Shown here piece by piece: positions 52,265-62,398 of a stretch of DNA of 64,000 nt. A model generated the notes under the pieces. That model searched no databases and had not been told where the DNA came from. It saw only the letters and a list, made by a program, of their open reading frames with translations. Origin of the DNA: Falciphora oryzae (taxonomy: Eukaryota > Ascomycota > Sordariomycetes > Magnaporthales > Magnaporthaceae); the NCBI GenBank assembly GCA_000733355.1, contig JNVV01000009.1, positions 1,069,605 through 1,133,604 on the forward strand, given 5' to 3'. Positions within the stretch are counted from its first letter, which is position 1, and each line of letters starts with the position of its first letter. A program made the translations under genes and the position numbers.

Positions 52265-54133
52265 CTAAACTAGACAGGCAGCACAGAACTGGCCCTTGTC
52301 CAGGTTGCCAACCCCTAATACATCAATTAGCCCATTATCGCCAGGCAGAGCTGCCGGGAAGACACAAAGTGCTGGGCCAACGACCTTCGCTTGTGGAACT
52401 CCCTGTCGTGCATTTTCGTCCATTGGGATAGTCCCGTGCTGGAAACATTGCTTCCCCGTCGGTTTAACAACGAGCATTGTTATGGCGTTGATAGCCGTCT
52501 CGCTCTCGCGCGGGAAAATAAACGGAGCATTAGAACGCCGTTTAGGATACCACAGCGGCACCAACATGTCGCCAACCTGCGTCTCTTTGGGGCCAAGGCT
52601 GTAGCCCCGAAAAGCCTCAAGTCCCAGCCCCAGCGGAGTCAGAACCAGTAGAGAACTGCGTTGCAAAAGGGAATGCAGATTCCTCAAAGAGTTTAGTATT
52701 TTGGGGTTCGGCCGCTTCAGCAGCTTTTGGCCGACCTCGGCGAGGAAATTGTCGAAACATGGCGTTTTGAGAGCCAGTTTTGTTTGTTCCGCTTTCGGAT
52801 AATCGAATTCTATTACCAATTCGATAAGGGACGAGAGCGTGAGGATATGCGTGGTTACATCGGGAACCTTGGTAAACAGCTCGCGTAAAACTGCTATCAC
52901 CTGCTCCGCATTTTGCTCCTTGTCGTTTGGCAGTTGCAAAAGGCTTTTTGCGAGCGTAACTTTATAAGCGTGAGGTGTCGTAGTCCGGGCGTCCCCGTAA
53001 ATTTGGAGAGTGTCGTGGTGGAATCCCAAGGTGGCAAGTGCAGGGTATCCGGGAGAGTTGGGATATTGTTCTGACGTGTCCACATTTTTGCGGCTGGAAT
53101 GATATGGGAGATCCCGTCGTCGAGTTTTTCTCCAGTCAGGAACCCACGAAGGATAAGAGCAACCCGGAGGTGCCAATAGGGGGCCAAATTCGAACAAGTG
53201 TAATAGCATCTGCAGCCTGACGTCGTTGCCACCAGTGCTTAGCATAAACGAGGCAGCTTTTTTATACACCTCAAGCCAAGGGGCGGTGCAGTTTATCGAA
53301 AACCGACTTTCTTCCCCGACGAGACCGAGGAGGGCGCCAATGCGATCTTTGTGCTCGCGGCAATCAGCCTCGTGGAAGTTCCATAACAGCTCTAATATGC
53401 TCGGACTACCCGACGGGATGCTCAAGTTTGCTGTCATTCTTATCGGGTAGTCCGACATACTGAAGTTCTGGAATTTCCTTGCAGCCAAAACAAGCACCGG
53501 GAGGGGGATGGAATAGTTGCCGCAGTGAACGGTAGCCTCACGAGCAAGGCACGCCTCCTGAATAACCCAGCGGCGTGAGAACCAAGGCTGCTGGAAGAAG
53601 TCGTATATAGCTCTAACTCCAAATTGTGGTCCATAATGGAAGTACTTCTTGAGAAGGGAGACTAGACGGTGTGATATTTGGGATGGCGTGGCTTGAGGAA
53701 TGCGGCTGGACTCCCAAAAGAATGCAAACACCTTGGGAATTACTGCGTTACTGGGGCCAACCCAAATGTGGACGCTTTTTGCTTCCTGGTAAATGCGCCC
53801 CATCATGGGAATTTGTTGAGCCTTTTCGATCTCGTCGTTTTGATTGAGACATATGGCGTCGATCCATAGGTAGCACGGTTTGCGAGGTGTCCGAAGATGG
53901 CGCAAAAGCGCGTCAACGTTTGATGTGATGCGCAGGTACGAGGTGTCGTCGCCATCGTGGCTTACTTCCAAGGTCCGCGTCAGTTTCGGCTCGCCCCATG
54001 CGTACGATATGGCATGGTATTCGACGTGCCGGGCCGAGCGCGGGCGTTGGATGCCACAGGCTCGTACCTCCATACAGATTTTGGAAATATATCGCTTCGC
54101 AAACCACCGGCTGCCAATGCAACAACACTTCAA
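52265..54133 (-). CDS. HET-domain protein, apparently 5'-truncated
   Basis: 622 codons without introns or stops. The HET domain begins at about residue 38: EYHAISYAWGEPKLTR, then LRTPRKPCYLWIDAICLNQND, EKAQQIPMMGRIYQEAKSV, and FSRRWVIQEACLAREATV. The C-terminal half is variable, with aliphatic helices. HET proteins mediate heterokaryon incompatibility and cell death. The first about 37 residues are not HET-like: they are the antisense of a recognisable NLR C-terminus (54015-54343, plus strand). So the true 5' end (start codon and first exon) seems to have been lost in a rearrangement at about 54020, and the present ATG at 54133 is fortuitous. The long open frame means it may still be expressed, or the event is recent. 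Confidence 0.75.
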   Translation of the reverse strand: MKCCCIGSRWFAKRYISKICMEVRACGIQRPRSARHVEYHAISYAWGEPKLTRTLEVSHDGDDTSYLRITSNVDALLRHLRTPRKPCYLWIDAICLNQNDEIEKAQQIPMMGRIYQEAKSVHIWVGPSNAVIPKVFAFFWESSRIPQATPSQISHRLVSLLKKYFHYGPQFGVRAIYDFFQQPWFSRRWVIQEACLAREATVHCGNYSIPLPVLVLAARKFQNFSMSDYPIRMTANLSIPSGSPSILELLWNFHEADCREHKDRIGALLGLVGEESRFSINCTAPWLEVYKKAASFMLSTGGNDVRLQMLLHLFEFGPLLAPPGCSYPSWVPDWRKTRRRDLPYHSSRKNVDTSEQYPNSPGYPALATLGFHHDTLQIYGDARTTTPHAYKVTLAKSLLQLPNDKEQNAEQVIAVLRELFTKVPDVTTHILTLSSLIELVIEFDYPKAEQTKLALKTPCFDNFLAEVGQKLLKRPNPKILNSLRNLHSLLQRSSLLVLTPLGLGLEAFRGYSLGPKETQVGDMLVPLWYPKRRSNAPFIFPRESETAINAITMLVVKPTGKQCFQHGTIPMDENARQGVPQAKVVGPALCVFPAALPGDNGLIDVLGVGNLDKGQFCAACLV

Positions 54134-54343
54134 ACATATCTACAGCATAAAAATGTAGATATTAAAGGCATCGGCATCAGTATCGACAAAGCATGGATCA
54201 CCTGGAATGGGCAAAATTTGCTATGGCTGCCCGCTGAATACCGACCACGGAGTTTGGCCGCATCAAAATTTGCAATGGCTATAGGGTGCTCCTCAGGACG
54301 GGTATTATTATTCCAGGTTGTAGGTGATATTCCTACTCGTTAG
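54015..54343 (+). pseudogene. NLR (NACHT/NWD-WD40) C-terminal remnant
   Basis: Plus-strand frame ends ...LDATGSYLHTDFGNISL, then GIGISIDKAWITWNGQNLLW and LPAEYRPRSLAASKFAMAIG, then CSSGRVLLFQV near the stop. The order 'LHTDFG ... W..W.G...LWLP.EYRP ... IGC.SGRVL' is the typical closing segment of fungal NACHT/NWD proteins after the WD40 repeats. The rest of the gene is absent upstream, where a HET gene in opposite orientation takes over. It is a 3' relic. Confidence 0.72.
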
Positions 54344-54646
54344 AAGGAATTTCCTTAAATTAATCTCTTCTTTTCTCATCACTTTGCCCTAAACCGGGTC
54401 ATAAGGGGACAAATAGTTTTATAAGTTTGCGCTGCCCCCAAAGAATATTTTAGACTCGCCTACCAGCGTCCCCTATCAGCTGACAGTGGCGAAACAACCT
54501 TTGCCACAGCACGTCAGCACGTCAATGTAAACAACCAATTCCAAATAAAGGAGTCGGAATGACGTAGGGTGCCTCGTGCATTTGCTAAGCCAGTATGTAA
54601 AAGCATATGGTAATTGGAGGAGCAGAAAGAAGTTATTCAGGGTAGA

Positions 54647-54915
54647 TGTAACACCCCACGAAGCAGACCCCTTGCAAGCAGGCGTCATGGACACCCTCAG
54701 CCACCACAAGATCGATGATGGCTACTTTGGCACGATCTCCAAAGGGTGTATATCAAGGAGGCGAGCCTACAGGGCTCCCGCTGGAAAAGGACGGGAGGAC
54801 AAGCTACCGTTTCTGTATTGTCCCACTCACTACTTGAAGCTAGAATCGAACTGCTGAGTGACCTGAACCTCTGAGATCTCCTAGCGAGAACCCTTCCACT
54901 GCACAGCACGTAACA
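54647..54915. repeat. Solo LTR, family C, with GTAGA target duplication
   Basis: 269 bp, TGTAACACCCCACG...GCACGTAACA, flanked by GTAGA at 54642-54646 and 54916-54920. It shares GCGAGCCT, CAAGCTACCGTTT and GAACCTCTGAGATCTCC with other family C copies. Confidence 0.88.
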
Positions 54916-54920
54916 GTAGA

Positions 54921-56151
54921 GTTGAGCCCTACAGGGCCAGGCGAACAGAGATGCTGATATCCCTGTGTCCTGGGCCACCAACGTGGACCCGCTACCCCAC
55001 TCCTCCATCTGTGATCTAAGGCCCCACTGGCCGTGGCTTCTTGGTGGAGAACTTAGGGTGGATACCATGGTTAGGCCTCCATTGGCCAGATCAACAATGA
55101 TGTTCAGCGCGAACCACAATCGCTCTCCTTATCTCCAGCGGCCTTGATTAACAATCAACCTTTAACCAAAACTATCATTGGCCAGCTGCTCGGAATCCAA
55201 TTGCTCTCTACTAGTCAATTAAGCCCTCATATGTTTTAGTACTGGGAGAAAAGGCTTCGTAAAATGGACGATTTTCCCTCCAAAAACGGACGCCTTTACT
55301 CCCGCACTCTAACCACCGTTCAAAGGGCGTATCTGATGTCTCGAGCCCCTGGATCGGCGTGAGTCACCGTTTTCAAATTCCAACCAATACCAGTGGCCCG
55401 TGGCCCGCCCAAGTCGCAGATGGAGACCTAACCGTAGCATTTCCCCGCCTCACCCTGCTCAGTGACGCTTAGCACCCACCCTATTAGGAAGAATGCATGG
55501 CAACGTCCCCTCGCAACCAACGTCGCCTTGTATTCCGGTCAACGTTAGGCGATGTATGCCACGGACGAGGAGTCGACCACGCAGCCAGGATGGGGGACGA
55601 GTGCAGATTGAGCTCAGGGCCCGGTTTCTGGCACCCCCTCCACTCCATTCTTTCGGCGTCCTTGATTAGGCGCCCGGTTTCTGGCACCCCTCCATTCATT
55701 CCCCCGACGTCTAAACGACCGCTTCCTTCACGCATTGTCGCGCAGGTGTCGTTGGTGGCCCTGCTGCCTCTGCCGTCTCTGCCGCCTCTGCCTCGCATCT
55801 GCTGCTGGGACATGGGGTTTCAATCCCACGTCCATCGTCCATATGAGGTCGCGACCGCCCAACGCTCGTTCCCACCGTTCGACAGTTTTGACCCTCCTCT
55901 TCAACCTAATCTTCTCAGCGCTCCTTATTCGCCTGATCCTGCCCGTAGCTATAATGCCGCCAAGGAAAAGTGCAGAGAAATTCCTCCGCGGGGAGGGAGA
56001 GAAAGGCTCTGAACAATGCAATAAGGGAATGAGAAAGTGTGAACGTACTGTTAGCCTTTGGAAACAGTGCGTCCCCACCCCCACCCCCACTTTTTTCTCC
56101 CAGCGGACGTGATTCCTAGCCGTGGTTCTGTTAACACTTTAACCATCCAGG
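54921..56151. other. Spacer with dispersed repeat
   Basis: Contains the second copy of the 484-610 repeat at 55213-55345. A direct duplication GCGCCCGGTTTCTGGCACCC / GGGCCCGGTTTCTGGCACCC lies at about 55618-55690. No gene recognised. Confidence 0.45.
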
Positions 56152-57148
56152 TCCAAGAGACCGAGTCAGCTGTGGGGGAACGATTGGGTCGAGTTTGAAA
56201 AGCCGGCGACGAAAGTCCAATGGAGGGATTTTTGCCGCTCGCATTTTGCTTGCCCTGATGAGCTGTCCGCCCAGTGCGACCTCCTCGTCTACGGCGGAGT
56301 GCTTGCCACTGCCGGCTACTGCGTGTTCTGCATGACAGATGAATCGCAGGCACCCGAAGCGCGACTCCGTCAGTTCTTGGATAAAGGTCCATGGAAGGAA
56401 CATGTCCACCGCCATTACGAAAGATACGTCCAAACTGTCGACGATGGAAAGTCGGTGGCATCCCCTCAATGTGGGATCCGATATGATGCTACCTTCGACT
56501 CGCCATCGTCCCCCAAACGCCATGTATCCCAATCCAGAGACAGAGATGCTGGAATGGGCGATATTTCTAGTTCGCCATCTTCTCTGGACAACGACGGAGC
56601 AGAGGAATTATCTACATTGATTGTAAGCAACATTCCATTGACCGAACAAGATCTATTACTAACGACAAAAACTACAGGATCCCGGAAAACTTATAGGACA
56701 AAGTTGCGATTTCCCAAGTTCGATGTTATCGGCTTACGATCCGGCGAGCGACGAGTCCTCTGGCCTCGCCCCGTTCCCATATGTGGACCCCGCAGAGATA
56801 TGTCGCCAAGAGAGGCATGGTACGCCCCTCCAAGTGTGCAGCAGCCCAGGCGTTGGTGGCGGCAACAGTCACCTAGCTGGCTTTACCAATGATATGCCCC
56901 AGATCACATTGGATGGTAATCTCCTCGGAGCTAATTACGACGGCAACAATGATAACGAAGACCTACCGCAACTCAACTCCGACGCGCTGCCTCTCGCGTC
57001 GAGCTCTCTACATGATTCCCCAATTGATGGCGGAAGAAAGACGCGGATCAAGTTGATCACCCACAAGCGACGGACATCTGAAAGGAGCGATGGCAAAAAG
57101 GAACCACCTAAAAAAAAGATTAAAATAATCCTTAAACTTGGTAGCTAG
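56152..57148 (+). pseudogene. C-terminal part of a large fungal zinc-binding protein
   Basis: Open frame with KVQWRDFCRSHFACPDEL, LLVYGGVLATAGYCVFCM, LRQFLDKGPWKEHVHRHY and FDSPSSPKRHV, then an intron (56621-56679; GTAAGC, ACTAAC branch, CTACAG) and an in-frame second exon ending in a basic tail (KKEPPKKKIKIILKLGS). The C..C...W..H....H arrangement followed by a second C2H2-like element is typical of the C-terminal region of large fungal proteins annotated as C2H2-type or, in part, FluG/DUF3435-domain proteins. No N-terminal part or start codon is visible, and Cys/His spacing in the second finger is incomplete. It is a fragment, or the last exons of a gene whose 5' end was lost. Confidence 0.45.
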
Positions 57149-58329
57149 GCTCTGTGGAATGTACTTTATTTTGCTACATTTCGTTAACTACAATAGTTCG
57201 AATTTATCCTTCTGCCTATATTTTAATGACCCTGTCATGGATAGCGTGCATGCGCAGGTGGGCTTCGTAGAGTGGAATGCCAACTTGAGCAGTAAAACCT
57301 GGCCTTGCCCAGAATGGTACTGCCACCTCGGCCAGGGATTGGAAGAGGAGGTGTCGCGCCTGCAGGAGCAGTAAAATATGGGGCCGTCCCCCAGATGTGC
57401 GCAGCGTGGTCTTCCTACGGACGTAGTTCGTCAGAGCTCCGCGCGGGATGGTAGCGGCGTTCGCGGCGCTGAAACTACGGTTGGTCGTTGTTGTAACAAT
57501 ATTGGCGACTCTGCGGGGAAGGAGGGTCATCGGCAAAGTTTTCGACCTAGGACGGCAGCAGCGGCGGGGGAAACGGCGGCGATGGTGGCCGCCGACCCGG
57601 TGCATCTGGACAGCATCGCCCGAAAGCACGTTCGGTAGGTCCTCGTCGGCGTGCTTTGGGGAGTGGTGTCTGTGCAGGGCACCTTTGGCAGGAGAGGTAC
57701 ATAATGGACTGTTAGGGCGCCCAGCCACAATTCAACACACTAGTTGTGTCAAATGACGTAGAGTGACATGGCACTTGCGCCTGACGCACAGGCTACAAAC
57801 AACTCGTCTCGCAGACTGATCAAAACAAATTGCTCCACATCCAATTCGACGCTCCCTCCTTGTTGATCTTTGTCGAGCGACGTGGATATGCCGCAATAAT
57901 TCTCTAGCCCGTCGATTCAAGCCCGCTATGCCTTTGCGGCGACTGTCGTCGCATCGTCCCTTGGCTCGACGCAGTCCAACCAAGCGCAGACAAGCCAGTG
58001 CCCGGCAACACTGTAGGCAAACCATTGGAAAACACAGCCGACGAGCCAGCGCCAGAGAACACGTTGCGACACATTAGAGCGATGCCGCCTACTCCGCCAG
58101 ACGATGTTGGCATTGCAGCTGGAAGTCCCACTTCGTGCTCCGTCACCTCTTGAAAGGAGAAGGCTCGACCAGGATAGTGCAGTCACTGGTGACGCTCCGG
58201 ACGAGGTTGCCATCACTTTGTCCCACCTGCCGGACCCATTGGATCGCCGAGGCCGGGCAGGACGACAGGGATGCAGCAGCACCCCAGCAGCAGCTCGCGC
58301 TGTTACGCTTAATCGACCGTCCCACCTCC
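57149..58329. other. Spacer, nothing recognised
   Basis: About 1.2 kb. Short ORFs on both strands overlap each other without family signatures. Confidence 0.4.
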
Positions 58330-58863
58330 GTCTCGATCATCGCGGTCCGGTGCCAGCTCTCGACAGCCGCTGCAATCAAAGCCCTCCCTCCCGCCAGGGA
58401 CACCAAATCCTCCCAAGCGATCCACGAGTCCGATCAATCGCATCGATCAGCTCCGGAATCTAGTTCCTCCCGTCGAATACGTTCGGTCAACGAATCCGGA
58501 CGCACAGTTGCCACAAGATGTACAGGAGCTTCTCGAGAACATCAGAAGGATTGTCGACCACCGCTCCGGCTTCGTGCCGCTTCTGCCCGCGACCTGATTA
58601 GGACGAAAGTCACAGCCGCATATCGGTCGCCTTATTTTTGGGCTCCTGAAGCAGGGAACAGCCAGCTGTGGACACCGGATTCGGTATTCGAAGCGAGACA
58701 GATGCAGACATTTAGTACGCCCTCCAGCCGTCCTGCGAGCGAACAGGGAGCTTATAATGCTCCGCAAAATTGAACACAAAGCAGCCGAGGCGCTCCGGAT
58801 GGGCTACTCCGAAGCCGTCTGGAATACATACGTACACTGGTCGCTTCTGGAGCTAGCGGCATG
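58330..58863 (+). pseudogene. Remnant of a PD-(D/E)XK nuclease-like fungal protein
   Basis: A plus frame without an early ATG reads SLPPGTPNPPKRSTSPINRI, then PQDVQELLENIRRIVDHRSGF, and ends KAAEALRMGYSEAVWNTYVH, WSLLELA. The ending 'SEA-WN..VH..LLELA' and the disordered Pro/Ser leader are typical of the N-terminal half of fungal PD-(D/E)XK nuclease-like proteins. The catalytic part should follow but is not seen; a pectate lyase remnant starts within a few hundred bases. Stops precede the fragment in this frame. Confidence 0.4.
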
Positions 58864-58904
58864 AGGCCGTCGTAGTGTTGCCGTCGAAACGATCACGACG
58901 GCAG

Positions 58905-59990
58905 GTATCGTGCCCAAGTGGTGGCCAGCCAGGGGAGGCGAAAGTGGCTTCGGCTTCGGCGCCGCGGCACCACCTTCCACAGCATCCTCTGCAGCATTCT
59001 CCGCCGCATCCTCCGCCACCGAATACGGTGAAACAGGGACAGGCATCGCAACTACAGCGGGCGGCAAGATGGTCGACTTCGCGTTTGACTGGCACTCGAT
59101 GAACCACCCACAACCGGCGTCCTGATTACAGTGTCCTCGAAAAAAGGGTAGGGGAGGTCGTCCGCGCGCTGACTCCATTGGGGCTTGCCAGCGATTCGAT
59201 CGACCGTGGAACAGGAGCAGCGAATTGGTCGATTGAGGCCACAGGTTGGTCGCACACGTCAAGGGGAGTATCACCGGCAACCAGACGGTGGGCGTATCAC
59301 AAGACCATCATCGGCGCCGCCCGCTCGTCCCTGACCGGCGTTGGGCTGCAGGTCAACGACGCAAAAAAACGTCATCCGCAACATGAAGATTTCCAAGGTC
59401 TCCGCGGACGGCGCCGACGCCATCACGACCCAGAAATCGACCAACGTCTGGGTCGACCACTGCGAGCTGTCGTCGGACCGGGACCACGGCAAGGACTTCT
59501 ACGACGGCCTGCTCGAAATCACGCACGCGGCCGATTCTGTAACTGTATCCAACATGCACTTCCACGACCACTTCGAAGTCTCACTGGTCGGGCACTCGGA
59601 CACCAACGGCATCGAGGACACGGGCAAGCTGCACGCCACGGACGCCAGCAACCGCTGAGCCGACATGGGCTCGCGCCTACCGTCGGTGCGCTTTGGCACG
59701 GTGCACGTCTTCAACAGCCTGTTCAGCAACGTCGAAAGTTCGGGCGTCAACACGCGCATGAGCGCCCAGGTGCCCAAGTCCTCCGTCTTCGGGTCGGCCA
59801 AAACCCCATCGCTTCGCCCGACAGCGATACCAAGGGTGGCGCCGTCGTCAAGGACGTGGTCCTCAGCGGCCGCCAGGACACCTCCCCCGCCGGCAACCTG
59901 ACCGCGGTCGCCTATCAGCACAGCCTGCTCGGGTCCACGGCCGTCAAGGACGCCGTGACCGCGTCGGCCGGGCAGACGCTGAGCTTCTAG
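58905..59990 (+). pseudogene. Pectate lyase (PL1) with frameshifts
   Basis: Collinear PL1 segments: GSITGNQTVGV, HKTIIGAARSSLTGVGLQVN, VIRNMKISKVSADGADAITT, KSTNVWVDHCELSSDRDHGK (catalytic-region VWVDHC.LSSD), DFYDGLLEITHAADSVTVSN, HFEVSLVGHSD, then GSRLPSVRFGTVHVFNSLF, SGVNTRMSAQ, and a C-terminal GSTAVKDAVTASAGQTLSF. They lie in different frames. Breaks: one extra A in a run of seven at 59362-59368, one TGA at 59656-59658 where Trp is expected, and one missing A near 59803-59806. PL1 enzymes cleave polygalacturonate in plant cell walls. Two of the breaks are homopolymer length changes, so sequencing error is possible for those, but not for the TGA. N-terminal secretion signal not identified. 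Confidence 0.8.
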
Positions 59991-60026
59991 GAGTCGGTGC
60001 CTCGGCACACGCGTGCCTTGACGGGC

Positions 60027-60310
60027 TTAACAGGAGCGGACGTATGCCGCGATGTCTCTGTCGATGTTCTCCCAATGGAACTTTCTTTTGATCAACTCCA
60101 CGGTCTTGTGGATGCCAAAGTGCCCGGCTCTGGGGTCATCATAGTGTTGAGACAGAATCTTGGCCCTCGAGGCCCCTTGTGCGGGAATGGCCATCCGCTC
60201 TCTGTAATACAGGACGTCGTCCTTATTCAAATAATAGCCCTTCTTGGCTCCGGCGCTGTCTTTAGCCACGGCCTTCAGCGCGACGATCCCCTGGTCCTTT
60301 GCCTGCAGAC
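60027..60310 (-). mobile_element. Ty3/gypsy integrase zinc-domain fragment
   Basis: Minus-strand translation contains LSQHYDDPRAGHFGIHKT, followed by VELIKRKFHWENI and AAYVRSC, the H-H-C-C integrase N-terminal pattern of Ty3/gypsy polyproteins. Preceded by a short region resembling the RNase H-integrase linker (GYYLNKDDVLYYRERM). The frame ends right after the second Cys block. Fragment only. Confidence 0.8.
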
Positions 60311-60906
60311 TCCAGACTAAGCGATATAATATCGCGCGGCTGGGTTCATCGGCCCCTTGGCCTCCTCGATGTGCAAGAGGTACGCGAGGAGCGACTCCTT
60401 GTGCGCACGCCCGTAGTCCCGGTCCGTCCCCATCCATGCGTATCGCACCTGCCCGGCCGCCCCCAGCCCCCAGCCGGCGGAGGCGCCTGGCTGAGGCTAG
60501 TCAGTCCCATTGGCAGAGGGCGGCCAACCATAATTGATAGCCAACAGTCTCGCAATCTCGTGATGCCTCCCCCCTCCCGTGGGCTTGAGCCACCTCCCCA
60601 CTGCAACCACTCCGAGGCGCCGCCGGATCGTGCACGTTTGGCGGGAGGGCAAGGAGGGATGGGTGCCTATACTGGTTTGATAAATGAGCAGTTGGCGGCA
60701 GGCAAACCATGTCTTCGCCCAGCTTGGCTATTTAACGTATTTCCTATCCCCCCCCTTCCGCAACTCCAAACCCGACATCGTTCGCCGGTATCAACCATGG
60801 CATACGTCAAGGCCTTTGGAACTCTACAAGCCAGACGTAAAGGATCCTCGCACGACAAAGGTCGGAACAGACGCATCTTGAAGCGGCCTCACCCTTCAGC
60901 ACCACC
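60311..60906. other. Spacer
   Basis: Contains the rest of the decayed gypsy segment and the 5' flank of the next ORF. No other gene recognised. Confidence 0.4.
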
Positions 60907-61512
60907 ATGTCCTCAGCTACTATATCTTTGTCCGATCCCAGCAGCCCGGTCGATCTCAGCAAGCCGTTCTCGGCGGAACACGATCCGATGAGGTCAACCT
61001 TGGACGACACTCCGCCTCAGTCCGAGATTTCCTGCACGACACTTGACTATCGCACAACCCAGACAAACCCTAGAGGGGGGAACATATCCACGACAACGCT
61101 TCAAGGCCCGTCAGGAGGAAGCCCAAATATAGTCGTCAAAGACGTCTATATGGGCGGGGGAGACGGGAATTCGCCACGATTTATCGTCGGCTTTGCTTCA
61201 CCTATCTGGCAGAAGGCGAAAGACCTGAAAGATGAGAAGTGCTTCACAGATTTCCTTCGGCGGTGCGTCGGCTGGAGGCACTTCTGGCAGTTAAGGGATA
61301 TGAGGGGAATTCCGTACTTCCCACCGGGTCCCTTGCCCGGAAAACTCTCGTATAACAAAGATATCGGCATGAAATTGGTGGACGAGGAGTGGATGGTTTA
61401 TGTTGAAGCTGAAACGGATGTAGGGCCGAAAGATATTCTAGACGCAAATATGGTGGATGCTGTTGCAGAGTTCTGTGAGAAGAAGGACGACTGGACCGAC
61501 TTATTTCTTTAG
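60907..61512 (+). CDS. Hypothetical protein, 201 aa
   Basis: Single-exon ORF from MSSATISLSDPSSP. The N-terminal 90 residues are Ser/Thr/Pro-rich and probably disordered; the C-terminal 110 residues look globular, with aromatic clusters (GWRHFWQLRDMRGIPYFPPG) and an acidic end (EKKDDWTDLFL). No signal peptide or known motif. The ATG context (ACC ATG) is good. A real but unrecognised gene is plausible; so is a fragment. Confidence 0.45.
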   Translation: MSSATISLSDPSSPVDLSKPFSAEHDPMRSTLDDTPPQSEISCTTLDYRTTQTNPRGGNISTTTLQGPSGGSPNIVVKDVYMGGGDGNSPRFIVGFASPIWQKAKDLKDEKCFTDFLRRCVGWRHFWQLRDMRGIPYFPPGPLPGKLSYNKDIGMKLVDEEWMVYVEAETDVGPKDILDANMVDAVAEFCEKKDDWTDLFL

Positions 61513-62398
61513 GACTAGGACGAGATATCAATCATACTTCCGTACCGGGCCTGCAGAACACCTGGCTGACCTGAGCAGTTGCCTATCGCTAAGCGCCGTA
61601 GAAAGTGGGCAAGACAGCCAGCTGAACCCTCGCCGCCGTGTCCTCGCTTGCTTGTGCTTTCAACTGCCCGGTATCTCGAGACAAGCTGATTTGGAAGCAT
61701 GCGGGGGGTTTCCGCTCCGGAAACGGAATGTATTTGTGATCCAGGCACAATTCGCACGTCATCCTCCCAGGGCCATCTTTCAGTCGCCCAAAATGTAGTG
61801 CAAATAACCTTTATTTTTGTCCGTTGGTGAGTCGCATCCTTACCCGGCTATTCAAAGGCTGCCGACGCGAATCTGGCCGAATTGTCGGCCCTGGTACTGG
61901 CTGTGGCTTAGATTGTGAAGTGGCGACCGCTACCTGCTCGGCGTATATATCTCGTCTGTTTGTCTCAGAGCTGCTTGAGAGATAGGGGATGCCATCAATG
62001 TCGGAGCTTTCGGAAGCGGTACGCATTCTTGACCTGTACTTGTGAGCTGGCTCCCTGTCCGACTATTTCGAGGGCTGCCAGCGCGAAGCTGGCCGAGTTG
62101 TCTGCCCTATATGAGCGTACTGGCTCTGGTTCAGATCGCGAAGTATCGACCGCTAGCTGCTCGGCGTGTGCAGAGCCGTTATTGACGACAACAGCCGCAA
62201 AGCTTTATGACAGTGGTCTCGTTCACGAGCAAATCATGGACCTGAAGATGGTAAATACCCCCCTGGTTACCGCTTCACCAACTTGCAAGCCGTTATACGA
62301 GCCCAACCCCGCTGACTTGCTGTGTCAAACAGAGCCACTAGCGTGCCGAAAGGCAGGCCGGCATCTTGGACTCGAGCAGTCTAGCCCCGCCTTAGCTA
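61513..62398. other. Spacer with internal duplication
   Basis: Two related segments, 61830-61950 and 62040-62170, share CGAA.CTGGCCGA.TTGTC.GCCCT, GTACTGGCT.TGG and GAAGT..CGACCGCTA.CTGCTCGGCGT, so a roughly 210-bp tandem duplication is present. No gene recognised. Confidence 0.5.

Noticed and set aside
56152..57148. Starship captain (DUF3435 tyrosine recombinase).
   Set aside because: Only a zinc-binding C-terminal part is visible; no recombinase catalytic motif, no start, and no element boundaries.
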